Source: Epicoccum nigrum
Taxonomy: Eukaryota; Ascomycota; Dothideomycetes; Pleosporales; Didymellaceae
Length of the DNA: 64,000 nt
NCBI GenBank assembly: GCA_002116315.1
Contig: KZ107840.1
Span: forward strand, 913,363-977,362
Direction of reading: 5' to 3'
Position 1 is the stretch's first letter. Each line of letters opens with the position of its first letter. The notes under the pieces are model-generated. The model ran no database searches, was not told where the DNA came from, and was given only the letters and a program-made list of their open reading frames with translations. The position numbers were made by a program, and so were the translations under genes. Below, in pieces: positions 12,076 through 22,781 of the stretch.

Positions 12076-13518
12076 GTTACTTGTCTGGCAGTCATTGAAG
12101 AGGGCGAGTGGAGTGCACGTTGAGAATTGAGAGTTGAGATATCATCAAATCATTATATTACATGACTGTCGTTCGTGCACTGGGAACTGTGCCACCACAT
12201 CTCCACATGTTGACGCCGCGTCTAGTGCTGTCAGCGCAACGGTCTTACCTAGGTACTTTCTCTTGTTCTTCATCTCTACCGTTGTCTGATGGTGTTATCA
12301 GCCCCCCGCGTGCAAACGCATTGCCCGACTCGATGTGTTCTCTAACAGAGACATCTACGCCACATAAGACCGAGACGATTCTGTAGATGTCTTGGACGAC
12401 GACGATGCGCCGCATATTCTTCAGAGTAATGTAGACGTTAGGTAGGAAGCAGGACGCTGAGCGTCTTGTATCCATCTCAGAGAGGTTCTCGCCTACTTAG
12501 ATTCTACCTATTGGGACTGAATTGCTTCTGTTGTCCGCGCGTCTTCGCGAGCCTGGATTTCGTTTGGGCGATAACCTTGAACAGCGAAATCTAGACCTGT
12601 GGGTCATTTCTAACTACGGTGTCACATTCTATACCTGTGGAATGTAGCGTTCGATAGCCTCTGGAGGACTAGTCAGGGACCCAAGGTTGCACGACAGCAG
12701 TTACACCACACCAACGCAAGTACTGCCATGTGAGTGCTCCATTGTTTGTCATATTGGAGCGATCCCACAGAAACGGGGCGCTACCTGCGGTCAGCTCATT
12801 GTGAAGACGCCATTGTACAAAATGGCGGTACAAAGGAAATGGTATCTACAACCCTCGTGTCGTGCACGCGCTTGTATTGATTAGATCCGTTCCTTGTGCT
12901 GTGGCAGTTGTGGACTCGAGTATGACTTGGCTGCTGCCAATTGTCCTCCAGTACCGTCTGTCCAATTTTCATTACTTCGCATTCTCGATGTTTTGTTACC
13001 ATACACCATCAGCTCCCTACCGACACGGCCTCCCCGATCTGGCCAGACGCCCAATAAAGCTTTGTGGGCAGTGCTGCTCAGGGCCACTTCCCAATCCGGT
13101 ATGTCGCATTTCTCACCTTCACTGCGCCTTCCAGAAAACACGCGCTGACCCTGACCTTGGCATGATACAAACAAACCCCACCAGCTTTAACCTTCATCAA
13201 TCCACCAGCGGCTCACCTTAACCTTCACTGTTCGACAAACGACGCTTGCAGATTTCTTTCCGAGACCTCTATTGGCCGTCCACTCTTTTCATTGCACCAG
13301 TACATACGCGCGCCTTCCAAATTCCTCGTTTCCATCGTACCATAACATAAGACACTCAAAGTAGCGATACTTGTACGACAATCGCGATTTAGCAACCAAG
13401 TCACGCACGCATAGTGTACTGTGAAGGTCCGCTGTCTCACTTCCCTAAGGCGATCAGACACTGACAGGATATGATTGCAGTTGTGTATAACACCTGACCG
13501 GCAAAGCAGTCGCTTGCA
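12076..13518. other. Intergenic region BZZ1 to SUN gene
   Basis: About 1.4 kb with the BZZ1 3' end and the promoter of the SUN-family gene. Small open frames on both strands have no protein-like composition. Nothing else is visible. Confidence 0.5.
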
Positions 13519-15023
13519 ATGCATTACGTTCGTATTGCTATCCTCGCTGCAGTTATTGCGACGACTGCAGCGAAGCCCCAGCAGTACCTCCACCGTCATG
13601 TTCGCGCCTATGATGTGCGCATGGCCCGTCCAGACAGTGTCGTATATGCGCCAGTCCCAATTGAAACCGTGGTTGTATACGAGTTGGATGGTCATCTCAT
13701 CTCTGAAGCGGAGGCTTTACAGGGCATCGCCAACGGCACTCTGCGCTGGGGAGACGACGGCATCCTCTCTAGTTTCACCAATGCCCCTGTCGCACTACCC
13801 ACCACTCCTCCAGCGGAAGTGGGGAAGCCACAAAAGCACCCAACTACGACCATGGTCCAGTCGGTCGAGACTAATCAGCCTATGTCCCCCATCGAACAGT
13901 CTCCTACGGATCTCTCTCCCACTGAACCTTCCACTGCCGAACAGCCTACTATCGAACAACCGACAGATATACCTGAACCCGAATATTCCCTGGAGCCAGT
14001 CTCACCACAAGAACCTGTGTCAACCACAGCACCAGACGCATCACAAGAAGACCCCAATGATTTAGTTGACGCGAATGGCGATTGCGCAACGTGCGACAAG
14101 CCCTTCCCCAACGGCGTTATCCCTTGCAGTCAATTCCCTTACGGTTACGGCGCAATGCCTATCAACAACGAAGGTATAGGCGGCTGGTCTGGCATACAGG
14201 ACCCTATTTATCGAGGTAGCGATGGCTTCGACAACATCAAAACAGTAATGACGGATTCGTGCTCTGATGGTTCTTGCTGCACAGAAGGTACATACTGCTC
14301 CTACGGGTGCCCAAATCCTTACCTAAAGCTATCCTTCCCGAAGAAACAGGGCAGAACTGGTCAGACCGTCGGTGGGCTATACTGCAATGATCAGGGCATG
14401 CTCGAGATGGCTGATGGCTCCATTGGCAAAACCCTTTGCGGCAAGGGCTCCACCAAGATGACCGTCAGGGTGCAGAACAAGCTGAAGAAGTCAGTCTCTA
14501 TCTGCCGTACTGACTACCCGGGTGAGTTATACGCAAACCATCTTACCATCTCTACTAACTCGTACAAGGGACCGAGTCCATGACTTTCCCACTCACCGTT
14601 GGCCCTGGCGAGACCGGTTATCTCGCCAACCCCGACCAAAGCAAATATTTCTTCTGGGAGAACAAGACCACCTCGGCTCACTACTATGTCAACAAGCAGG
14701 GTGTACCCGAGAGCGAGGCGTGTACCTGGGGTCAAGATGGTGGAGGTGTGGGTAACTGGTCGCCAACTATCTTCGGCACATCCTTCGACGACATTGCCTC
14801 CAACGTCGGTTACTCCAGCCTGAAGCAGAATGAGCTGAATTGGAATGATAAGCTTGACTACTCTATCACCTTCAAAGGTGACGGTGTTGTCAACGCTTGC
14901 AAATACAAGGCTTCTACTGGCCAGTACGGCCAAGCCGACAAGTGGTTCAGCAGCTTCAAGGACGGATGCACGGCTGGCGTTAGTCAAGGCAGCACCCTCA
15001 CCCTGGTCCTCACGGACGACTGA
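13519..15023 (+). CDS. SUN-family cell wall protein (Sim1/Uth1/Sun4-like)
   Basis: Secreted or wall-bound protein of the SUN family, placed in glycoside hydrolase family GH132 and involved in wall remodelling and septation. Two exons, 13519-14521 and 14569-15023, join across a 47-nt intron (GTGAGT...CTAACTCGTACAAG), giving 485 aa. The N-terminus is a signal peptide (MHYVRIAILAAVIATTAA). A Ser/Thr/Pro/Glu-rich linker follows at about residues 95-180. The C-terminal SUN domain starts near residue 190, with Cys-rich segments CATCDKPFPNGVIPCSQFPYG, CSDGSCCTEGTYCSYGCPNP and LYCNDQGMLEMADGS, then DYPGTESM at the splice junction and a final FKDGCTAGVSQGSTLTLVL. Compared with yeast members the linker is not a long Ser-rich domain. 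Confidence 0.9.
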
Positions 15024-16094
15024 TCGCCATGAGGAGTCCTCCTTACCATACGACTCCGTCCAACCTTCACTGTTCATATATTCGAGACCTCGACTCACGC
15101 GATCTCTTATACTTTCTCTCATCTTGGTCCATACTTTCACGACGCCGAACAAGGCGTATCTCTCCCATGTTCCGGAACAACTCTTCTGATCTCATTCAGG
15201 CGAACTTTTTCTCTTCCTCCAAATGTACATATACTAGTCAAGTCTTGCCTTGCATGTTTCATCGCCGGCGTTTGCTTACCAGCGCCCATGCGTCCACGTC
15301 AGTCAGCTAGCACGCATAGGGGTATGAAAGGTGTACAGGAGCTCAAAAATACCTGTTGCAGTCTCTTTATTGCCAGCCAAGTGTAGCAGTGGCGTTAGAA
15401 AAGTCTTTCGGATTCCGGATCACGGTGTCACTGGACGCGAAGAGGCAAGGAACCGTCGTTTAATCGAATAGGGAAACCCCACACAGTATAGCTTCTAGAC
15501 AGCGCATAGCCCATGGTACTCGTGCTTACGTGATGCATGATGCACGACAGTGCCCTCGAACGCAGATGACTCCATGTGCCCAGGCTCGACTATCCTCACG
15601 AAGGGAGGTGCAGACCACGGTAACCATCCTCCGAGAAAGACGCGGACTGGCGCCTACCTAGGAATTACCCCATTTTTTCGCGCAGGGGAGAGAAAAGAAA
15701 AAAAAAGAAGAAAAGAAAAGAATGCGCGTAGACGAGAGTTCCGCAGTCCTCAGTGCGTGAATCTCATGGTATCTTCGTTCAGACTAGGCTGCTTGCTGGG
15801 CAGAAGTAGCAGCAGCAGCCAGGGGGGTATCATTGTGAAGCTATAGTATAGATGAATCCAACCGTGACTCGTATGCTGTGGTATGTATACCTGGACCCCC
15901 GCACTCTCTCTCATGCATGAATGAATAATGAGCAACCGTACCCACTCTCGCGCAGGAAACATGAGCAACCCCGCTCTCGCGCAGGGATATAAAAACACTA
16001 TACACAAATTCCCGGTTGCAGATGGCGCAAGAATCTCTACGAGAAAAGACCAGACCGCCCGCGCGCGGCGCCATCCTCTCCTTCGGCATCAGCC
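15024..16094. other. Intergenic region between convergent genes
   Basis: About 1.07 kb between the ends of the SUN gene and the copper-fist gene. It contains an A/G-rich run at about 15,690-15,722 and a short tandem duplication (listed). No gene is seen. Confidence 0.5.
15928..15986. repeat. Tandem duplication of about 33 bp
   Basis: The block beginning atgagcaacc at 15,928 recurs at 15,961 with a four-base deletion; both copies end in ctctcgcgcagg. A TATAAAAA sequence follows directly at about 15,988. Confidence 0.6.
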
Positions 16095-18018
16095 TCAGCT
16101 CACCGACCCGAAATCCAGAAACGAACTTGGATCCTCAAGGTTGAGGCTCAAGCCGGCCTCCGCCGTGAAAGCGGGAAACGCCTCGTGCTCGGCTATGCTG
16201 GTGGGCTCGAGGGTGATGCCGTTGTGCCCGCCGTGCGTGAGGCAGCCGACGCACTCGCAGCCGTCGCCGCACTGGCACGTACCCGTCGCGTCGTTGCAGC
16301 CGGGGAGCACCATTTCGCTCCAGAAGAAGGACGAAGGGGAGAGGGTGGGCGCTTCTTCCTCGTTGCTGCCGCTGGGGCTGTCGGCTACAGGGGAGGACAT
16401 TGTGGCTGCTACTGCCGCCGCCGCCGCCACGGATACGGGAGGGGACATGTCGAGCTTGACCTGTGATTCGGTGGGGGTCGGGGTGGCGCTGTCGAGGAAG
16501 GAGAGACGTTCGACTGCGGGGGTGGAGGATACTGAGGCTTGGCGCCATGGGTTGGCGGCGTCGAGGGGTGATGCGTTCAGCACGGTCGAATCCATACTGG
16601 CTTGGAAAGTCACCTGTGCTGGGTTGGGTGACGCGTAAGGTTGTGGGAGTGGAGAAAAGGCCATGGCGGGATTGGCCTCGGCACCGAAGCCGGGATGATG
16701 AGGGTATGTGGGCATGTCGTAGAGAGGTGCTTGTTGCCCACCGAAGGCACCGGTGTATTGGAACTGTGCCATTAGTCGGACGTACTCCATCATAGTCGCA
16801 TTGTTAGGATGGGCTGCGCAGCCAAAACAACTACACCCTTCACCACAATGACAGTTGTGCTCTGGGTTGTGCTGCGGAATTTGATGCCCGCTAGCTGCAT
16901 GTGGCAGTGACCCATGCATAGCACCGTTCATGGGTATCGCCATGGATTGCTGATAGGCTGCGGCCGCGTGATTGTAAATCGGTGCCCCAAAACCAAAGGG
17001 GGGTGGCGCGGGCGATGCTGATGACTGGAAATTCTGGTACTGGGGAGTCCTGAACTGAGGCTGGAGTTGGAATTGAAACTGCTGACCAATGTTGTGCATA
17101 GTAGTGTGGACGGGTACGCTCGAAGCGTTGGTCAGCTGAGCCTTGCTGGAACAGCATGATTTGATGGGAACGGCAGTTGGTGTGGGCGTTGGCGCTGGAG
17201 TTTGCTGTTTCGTTTTACTACTACAACAACCCCCAGGCTTTGCAGCAGGCGGAGGAGCCGCTTTGGGCTTGCAACAACTCGATGCTTCCTCTTTCTGTTC
17301 GGGCAGCATGCGAGGTGTTGAACTTGCACTTGAGGGGGGCGATGCCCCATTGCTGGCACTCGTCTCTGTTGGAGTGTTGTACGACGATGTGTCAGTCTCG
17401 TTCTCTTGGCTGGCTTTGATGGCCTTCTCCAACGAGCTGGGCTGTATTGCGGTAGACCTTTTTTTGGGTTTCGTGATTCGACTGTTACCAGCGACTGATG
17501 CTGATTGGGCTCGTTCCGACGGACAAGCACATTCTGATGTCTTCGGAATAGTATAGTTGATAACGACCCGCTCACAGCTGCAGGAACCCGTAGGGTGTGG
17601 ACAACTACTCAACGGTCGACCAGGCTTACGGACCTCAACAAGCACCCGATCTCGGTGGTCGCATTTTGAAGAACGGTGTCCTCTGATACACGGGCCACTG
17701 GTCGGACGTCAGTATGGTATCGCTAACGTGCAATGTCGAAAGCGTCTGAATAGCAAGATAATCAAGGAGCCATGGGACTGGGTGTTTGCCAGAAAGAGGC
17801 CACAAGAAATTCAGGACCGTCTCAGCAACCAGTAAGGAAGAGTATTGGGTAATACAAAGAGAACTCTTGGCTGCAGAGACGCGAAATTGTAGGCGAGACA
17901 CAAGCAGAAATGCTCGGTCATGTGGATAAAGACGCGCGAAAGACGTCGCACAAGAGAATAGAAGCGAGTGAACTTACCAGGCGACCTTCTTGCGCTCTCC
18001 ATTGATGTCGGCCCACAT
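16095..18018 (-). CDS. Copper-fist transcription factor with three Cys-rich copper-binding regions (Mac1/Cuf1/GRISEA-like)
   Basis: Nuclear copper-sensing regulator, in fungi controlling copper uptake or detoxification genes. Two exons on the minus strand: 18018-17978 (41 nt) and 17697-16095, giving 547 aa. The intron splits the first zinc-binding Cys codon. The copper-fist domain is complete at the N-terminus: Cys14, Cys17, Cys26 and His28 (C-x2-C-x8-C-x-H), then the minor-groove motif RKPGRP at 37-42 and CPHPTGSCSCE. Three CC-type motifs (CCKPK, GGCCSSK, SCCSSK) follow at about 140-200. Two C-x-C-x3-C-x-C-x2-C-x2-H motifs lie near residues 295 (CHCGEGCSCFGCAAH) and 483 (CQCGDGCECVGCLTH). 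Mac1-like motifs normally respond to low copper. Whether this protein activates uptake or detoxification cannot be told from sequence. Confidence 0.92.
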
Positions 18019-19448
18019 GATGCGGGGTTAAGACAAGTTTGTCGAAACTTGCTCAACCTACGACAGGTGTACCCGGCGGGCAAGCCAGATGAACTGAAAT
18101 GAAGTGAGCGGGATTGGCGATTTTAACGATCGCGTTTTCAACTTCAGCGCGCACAGCGCACGTGGTGAATATGTTGCAGAGGGGTACAGTGGCGAGTCGC
18201 TTGGATGTTGGCGACAGGCAATGGGCTAGACACCGATCCTGGTCGCAAGGCAAAAAGGTCGACAGGGCTCAGTTAGCCCCGAGGTATGCCCCCCTGAGAG
18301 TGCCCTGCAGATGTACAGTAGTGCTGGAAGAGAAACAGTGATCGCTCAAAACTGGATATGGCCTGTGCAACTTGTAGGGGTCCGGCCCGCGTGGCTGGTG
18401 ATGTCTTGCAACCGGGAAGTTGCCGACGGGTTTCCGCGGTTCTGGTGTTGGACAACTGCAAATTGATGGGCGGTCCTGGAACGACGGGACTGGACAGCAC
18501 AAGGATAAAAGACGGGTTCTCTATTCAACAGCGCAGACAGACCGAGCCGGAGGCGATCTGTCAAGGACCGAGTACAGTGGGTGAGGACGTCGTTCCTGTG
18601 AGTTGCGCCTTGATACTTGCGGCAGCGGAGTGAGCGGCAAACGATTTTCGAGACAGTCAGTGATCTTAGTCTCTCGCAGCACGCCTGTTGACTCGGGATT
18701 GCAGCGTCAACGCACGGTTCTGGTTGGTCGGGGCTGTCCAGATGTGTGGTGAGAGTTGAAGTCGTGAAGGCGCGCTAGATGAGCAAGTTTCCGCCCGTTT
18801 AGGTTAGCGGGCTAAGGCCGGACACTGGATGCTTCAGGAAAGAGAGTCTTAAAGACACGGGACAAGAGTACTGAATGAGCGACGGAAGAACGTCGGATTA
18901 TAGGATTCCTCAGCAACACACTGCACTGGGAGAAGGTGATTTTGACCAGAGCTCTGGAGGTCCCTGCTCCGAGGGAAGGAGCCACTGTGCAGAACAAGAA
19001 GGGAATGGGTGGGAGGAAATGCGACGGCGTCCATGGGTTTCCGGTCAACTGTGGGATGCTACCGCTCGGAGATACATCGAGCTTATGCGTGAGCGTCGAT
19101 AGGTCGTGCAAGCAACGTGCTTGTGGATTCGGTCTGACGCCTGACGTCGGTTCCGCGAGAGACTTATCGAGGAAGCTACCTGCTTGGACGAAACACATGG
19201 AGCCACACCAGCTGTCTGACGATCTCGAGCCCTACGGTAGAGGCCACACATCTTTCCCCGCACCGCACCCGTTGAACATGTTCGAGCAGCCTTGCCCATC
19301 GGCAGAACGGTTTTTTGCTCGACACGTGACCATGGCTCTGTCTTGGCGATGCGGCTCAATCAGTGGCTGAAGAAACTTAGCGGCTCGCTCCTGCCTTTGG
19401 GCACACAACGCACGGGCGGGAGATCTCGTCACAACTTGCCTTGTAGCC
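18019..19448. promoter_or_regulatory. Divergent promoter region, copper regulator/EFM7
   Basis: 1.43 kb between two divergent start codons. No gene is supported: the open frames on both strands are short and unconvincing. I do not see a clear copper-response element. Confidence 0.45.
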
Positions 19449-20490
19449 ATGGCTTCAGATGACGAAGGAGGGTTGGACCTCTTCCAGGAGCCAGCTGATT
19501 TTTATGAGCCAGAAAAAGAGGCAACATTTGCTACCCATCAGCTGCTCTCAGGAAAAGAATTCACGGTGCGGTTGGTGGGCCATAATCCGTTGTGGGTAAG
19601 GCTCAACCATCACTCTGATTTTGAGGCGTAGCAAAGACCTTCACCTCATCACCGTCCTTCCCCGCATTTGCCTTTAGAAGAGTGCCATGTTCGGTACCAT
19701 CACAAACACCAGAACTTTGACCAAACTTCTGCATCTCCCATCTATGCCAACTGCTACCTCGGCACGCACACTAACGTACATAGGGACATTACCTATGGAA
19801 TGCCGGACGAACGATTTCAGACTACCTAGAGGATCACTCGGATGATCTTGTTAAAGGAAAGACTGTGCTTGAGCTTGGTGCAGGGGCTGGACTTCCCAGC
19901 CTTGTCTGTGCTATCAACGGAGCCTCTCAAGTGGTCGTAACAGATTATCCTGACGCTGACTTGGTTGAGAATCTCCGATACAATGTTGATCACTGTGGTC
20001 TATTACCTACACCTAGGAACATTGCTGCAGAGGTCAGCAAACTTTGACCCTGGCATATGTCAATACTAATCATTATAGGGTTACCTGTGGGGCGCATCGA
20101 CCGAAACCGTATCAAGCCATCTGAAGAACAAAGACGGATTCGATGTACTAATCCTGGCGGACTTGCTGTTCAACCACTCTGAGCACGCGAAGCTTATTAA
20201 GAGTGTGGAGCTTACTTTGAGGAAAGCACCAGGCTCTAAAGCTTATGTGTTCTTTACGCCGTATCGCCCATGGCTTCTGGAGAAGGACCTTGCTTTCTTT
20301 GACTTGGCCCGCGAGGCTGGATTTACTGTGGTCAAGACCCTGGAAAAAGTCATGGATAAGGTGATGTTTGAGGAAGACCCAGGCGTATGTCACTCCACAA
20401 AACCGATTGATTCTCGAGGCTAACCTGTCTCTGCAGGACGAGTTGCTTCGCCGTACTGTGTATGGCTATGAGCTTACATGGTCAAGTTGA
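19449..20490 (+). CDS. EFM7: EFM7/Nnt1-like protein methyltransferase
   Basis: S-adenosylmethionine-dependent methyltransferase. In yeast Efm7 (formerly Nnt1) methylates the N-terminus and Lys3 of elongation factor eEF1A in the cytoplasm. Four exons: 19449-19595, 19784-20032, 20079-20384 and 20437-20490, all in phase 0, giving 251 aa, close to the yeast length. SAM-binding motif I is VLELGAGAGLPS at about 77-88. Motif II includes VVVTDYPD, and a late motif is LILADLLFNHSEH. The C-terminus is TVYGYELTW. The N-terminus (DLFQEPADFYEPEKE) is typical of this subfamily. The start codon at 19449 is the first ATG in frame. The CACTAAC branch site before exon 2 supports the first, 188-nt intron. Confidence 0.92.
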
Positions 20491-21087
20491 GAGCGACACT
20501 AGAGAATGAACAAGAATATCGACGTGAAAATAACCCAAGAAGCATTGTGCGAGGCTTGCGACATCTTCTCTTGTAACATGGTGACTAAGATGAGGACTTT
20601 TGATGTGACCACAATGTCTAATAGCAGATTTCCTTTTTGGCTTTTTCTTGATTAAATGCTTCAGAAAGGCTCAGTGTCTACTCAGCCGTGACAAGGTTCA
20701 GTGTACGACTTCTTCGTCCAGCGCTACTATCTTACCATCCACAAATGTAGCAATTCAAGAGGTTGAAAAGAAAGGCGCCTATACGATTCACGCCGAGAAC
20801 AGATATGCCTCTCAGATGCTTGAAAGGCATACCTGCCTTGGTGCCACCAACCACTTTTTAATAAACTGTGCGGTGAAACATTTCGCATTACACAATGCGA
20901 ATAAGCCTATCTACCTCTACTAATCGGTTTCGAATCACTACGAATTAAGGCCACCCGTCTTCTTCGTTTACCCACAATGCTTTCAGTGTTGGGTTAATAC
21001 TGGCTGTATCTCTACTTTAGCAATCCCCAAAAGATCCAACCTATACCTGTTCCTGCCTATTTATCAACCAACAATTCATATACCACA
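20491..21087. other. Intergenic region
   Basis: About 600 bp between two plus-strand genes. It holds the EFM7 3' end and the promoter of the next gene. Nothing else is visible. Confidence 0.5.
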
Positions 21088-22014
21088 ATGAAGGCCGTCC
21101 TACCAAAGATGCCGCTAGAAGTGGAGATCGAGCCATTCATTATCGACTTAAGCACATCTTATTCAACACCATCGTCAAGCCCAACAGACGAAGATCACGA
21201 GTCAGAGTCGTCGTTGGAACCTGAATCGAATTCTCTTTCCAAACACGGAACTCGCGATCTCTTGCTCGAGACAGACGGTACAAACTTGCTCAATTTTCTC
21301 TTCTCACCACCCACCCCCTCCCTCGGTCTGTTCGAAACCCTACTCGCAGATGCCTCCCCCGCCGCACGGGCAGCGATACTTTACAACCTGACGCTGACCC
21401 CTTTGGTACAGCGCAACATCACCACGCTGGTATCGCCCTTGCTCCACGATGAGCAAGTCATAGTTGGCGTGGCGAGGAACATCGCCTACTTCGATGCCAT
21501 TGGCTTCATCCCTGAATGGGAGCTCGAACATCTTCTCATACAGATCCTCGCCTGCCCAAACCCGGCTGGTTCAAATACATCTGTCCTAGATCCCCGGATC
21601 ATCTGTTTATATCATCTGACGCTTGAACAAATCGACTCGTTCCGGAACGCCCTCGTTCCCAAACAGAAACTGGCCGAACGAGCCGGGCGCATGAACATGC
21701 TAAAGTTGTGGCACAGGGAGTATGAGAAGCAGTTGCGCTTCAAGGCAAATCGTGCGGCTTTAGCCCTGCCTTATGGGTCTCACTTGGATCCGGGTATCCC
21801 GCTTTCTTACGGCTGCTCTACAAGCGCTCAGATGTTCACGGACGTGAATGAGATGTACATTTGCGAGGCTCCGCCCTGTAAGTACTGGGCATTTTCCCGG
21901 GCCACATATCATGCTGTCTATCGACGCAATCAGGCACCTATTGTCAAAATGCCATGCAAGGATACTGATAATCGTGTGGCGCAGGATTCCGAGCCCGAGA
22001 GCATGGTGTCTTGA
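21088..22014 (+). CDS. Hypothetical protein, 308 aa
   Basis: I do not recognise the family. One open frame from ATG 21,088 to TGA 22,012-22,014. The first 60 residues are acidic and Ser-rich (DEDHESESSLEPES), followed by an ordered Leu-rich, probably helical region (LLNFLFSPPTPSLGLFETLL to about residue 230). A short Cys motif YICEAPPCKYW lies near 262. A perfect donor (GTAAGT) lies at about 21,879. Splicing it to the CAG ending at about 21,984 would end the protein right after EAPP, so either reading ends soon after. No signal peptide or membrane segment. It is probably a lineage-restricted gene, because composition and codon use are like its neighbours. Confidence 0.65.
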   Translation: MKAVLPKMPLEVEIEPFIIDLSTSYSTPSSSPTDEDHESESSLEPESNSLSKHGTRDLLLETDGTNLLNFLFSPPTPSLGLFETLLADASPAARAAILYNLTLTPLVQRNITTLVSPLLHDEQVIVGVARNIAYFDAIGFIPEWELEHLLIQILACPNPAGSNTSVLDPRIICLYHLTLEQIDSFRNALVPKQKLAERAGRMNMLKLWHREYEKQLRFKANRAALALPYGSHLDPGIPLSYGCSTSAQMFTDVNEMYICEAPPCKYWAFSRATYHAVYRRNQAPIVKMPCKDTDNRVAQDSEPESMVS

Positions 22015-22781
22015 CGGAAAGACGGAATGTGTTTGATGTCACGGGTCGGTGTCGAAGAGCTGTTCGATTACGAGGCGGATCAGGTTGCGCGAGCTCAGGT
22101 GAAGCTGCCTGTTGTCAATGATATGCAATAGCGCATAGCATTGGAGGGTTCCAGTTGAGGAGAAGACACACGCGAAGGAGGCCGATGACTTGTGTTGGGC
22201 GTTGACAACACCGTAAGAATTGTTTTAACTGGAGGACTTCAAGCGTGGTCATTAGGTGCTAGACAATCAAGAGCGTGTTATAAATAGCTAAAATATTAAC
22301 GAGCTGCTTTTACTTTTTCTATTCCGTGAGATTGAATTCTTCAGAGGTGCAGTACTTGCAGATGATGGTGCAAAGTGATGGCAAGGGCTCTTCAATGCTG
22401 CACCTTGTCACGACATGACTGATGGACAGTCTGGAGGGTTTCACCTCAACACCTCAACACCTCATCAGGTTCCTTTATTACCTCTGATATCGCTGTTTCC
22501 ACCGTTGAAACATCCAAGGGCGCGTAGTTTCATGGTAAAACACACGTGCACATCAACAGGGGTGGCGTTGTGACAGCATGCAGTATTACGTCGCGCCGTT
22601 TGTGGCTTGAATGGCTTGGCATTTCAATCCCTGCAGGCGCGAGAAAGTACGAAGTTGTGTGGTAACGACGGTCGGCAGACGATCACACCTCCCACGCCGC
22701 CAGCTTTGGAGAGGTTGTCAAAGCCACCACGCTCCCGCTCACGCGCACAGCTCCCGCCCTCGCCCTCCCGCTATACCAACC
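22015..22781. other. Intergenic region upstream of EDC3
   Basis: About 770 bp. The left half is AT-richer near 22,250-22,330; the right half is the EDC3 promoter with CG-rich sequence. No gene is seen. Confidence 0.5.

Noticed and set aside
20648..20923. 91-codon plus-strand frame downstream of EFM7
   Set aside because: No ATG start, no motif, no intron signals; likely chance.
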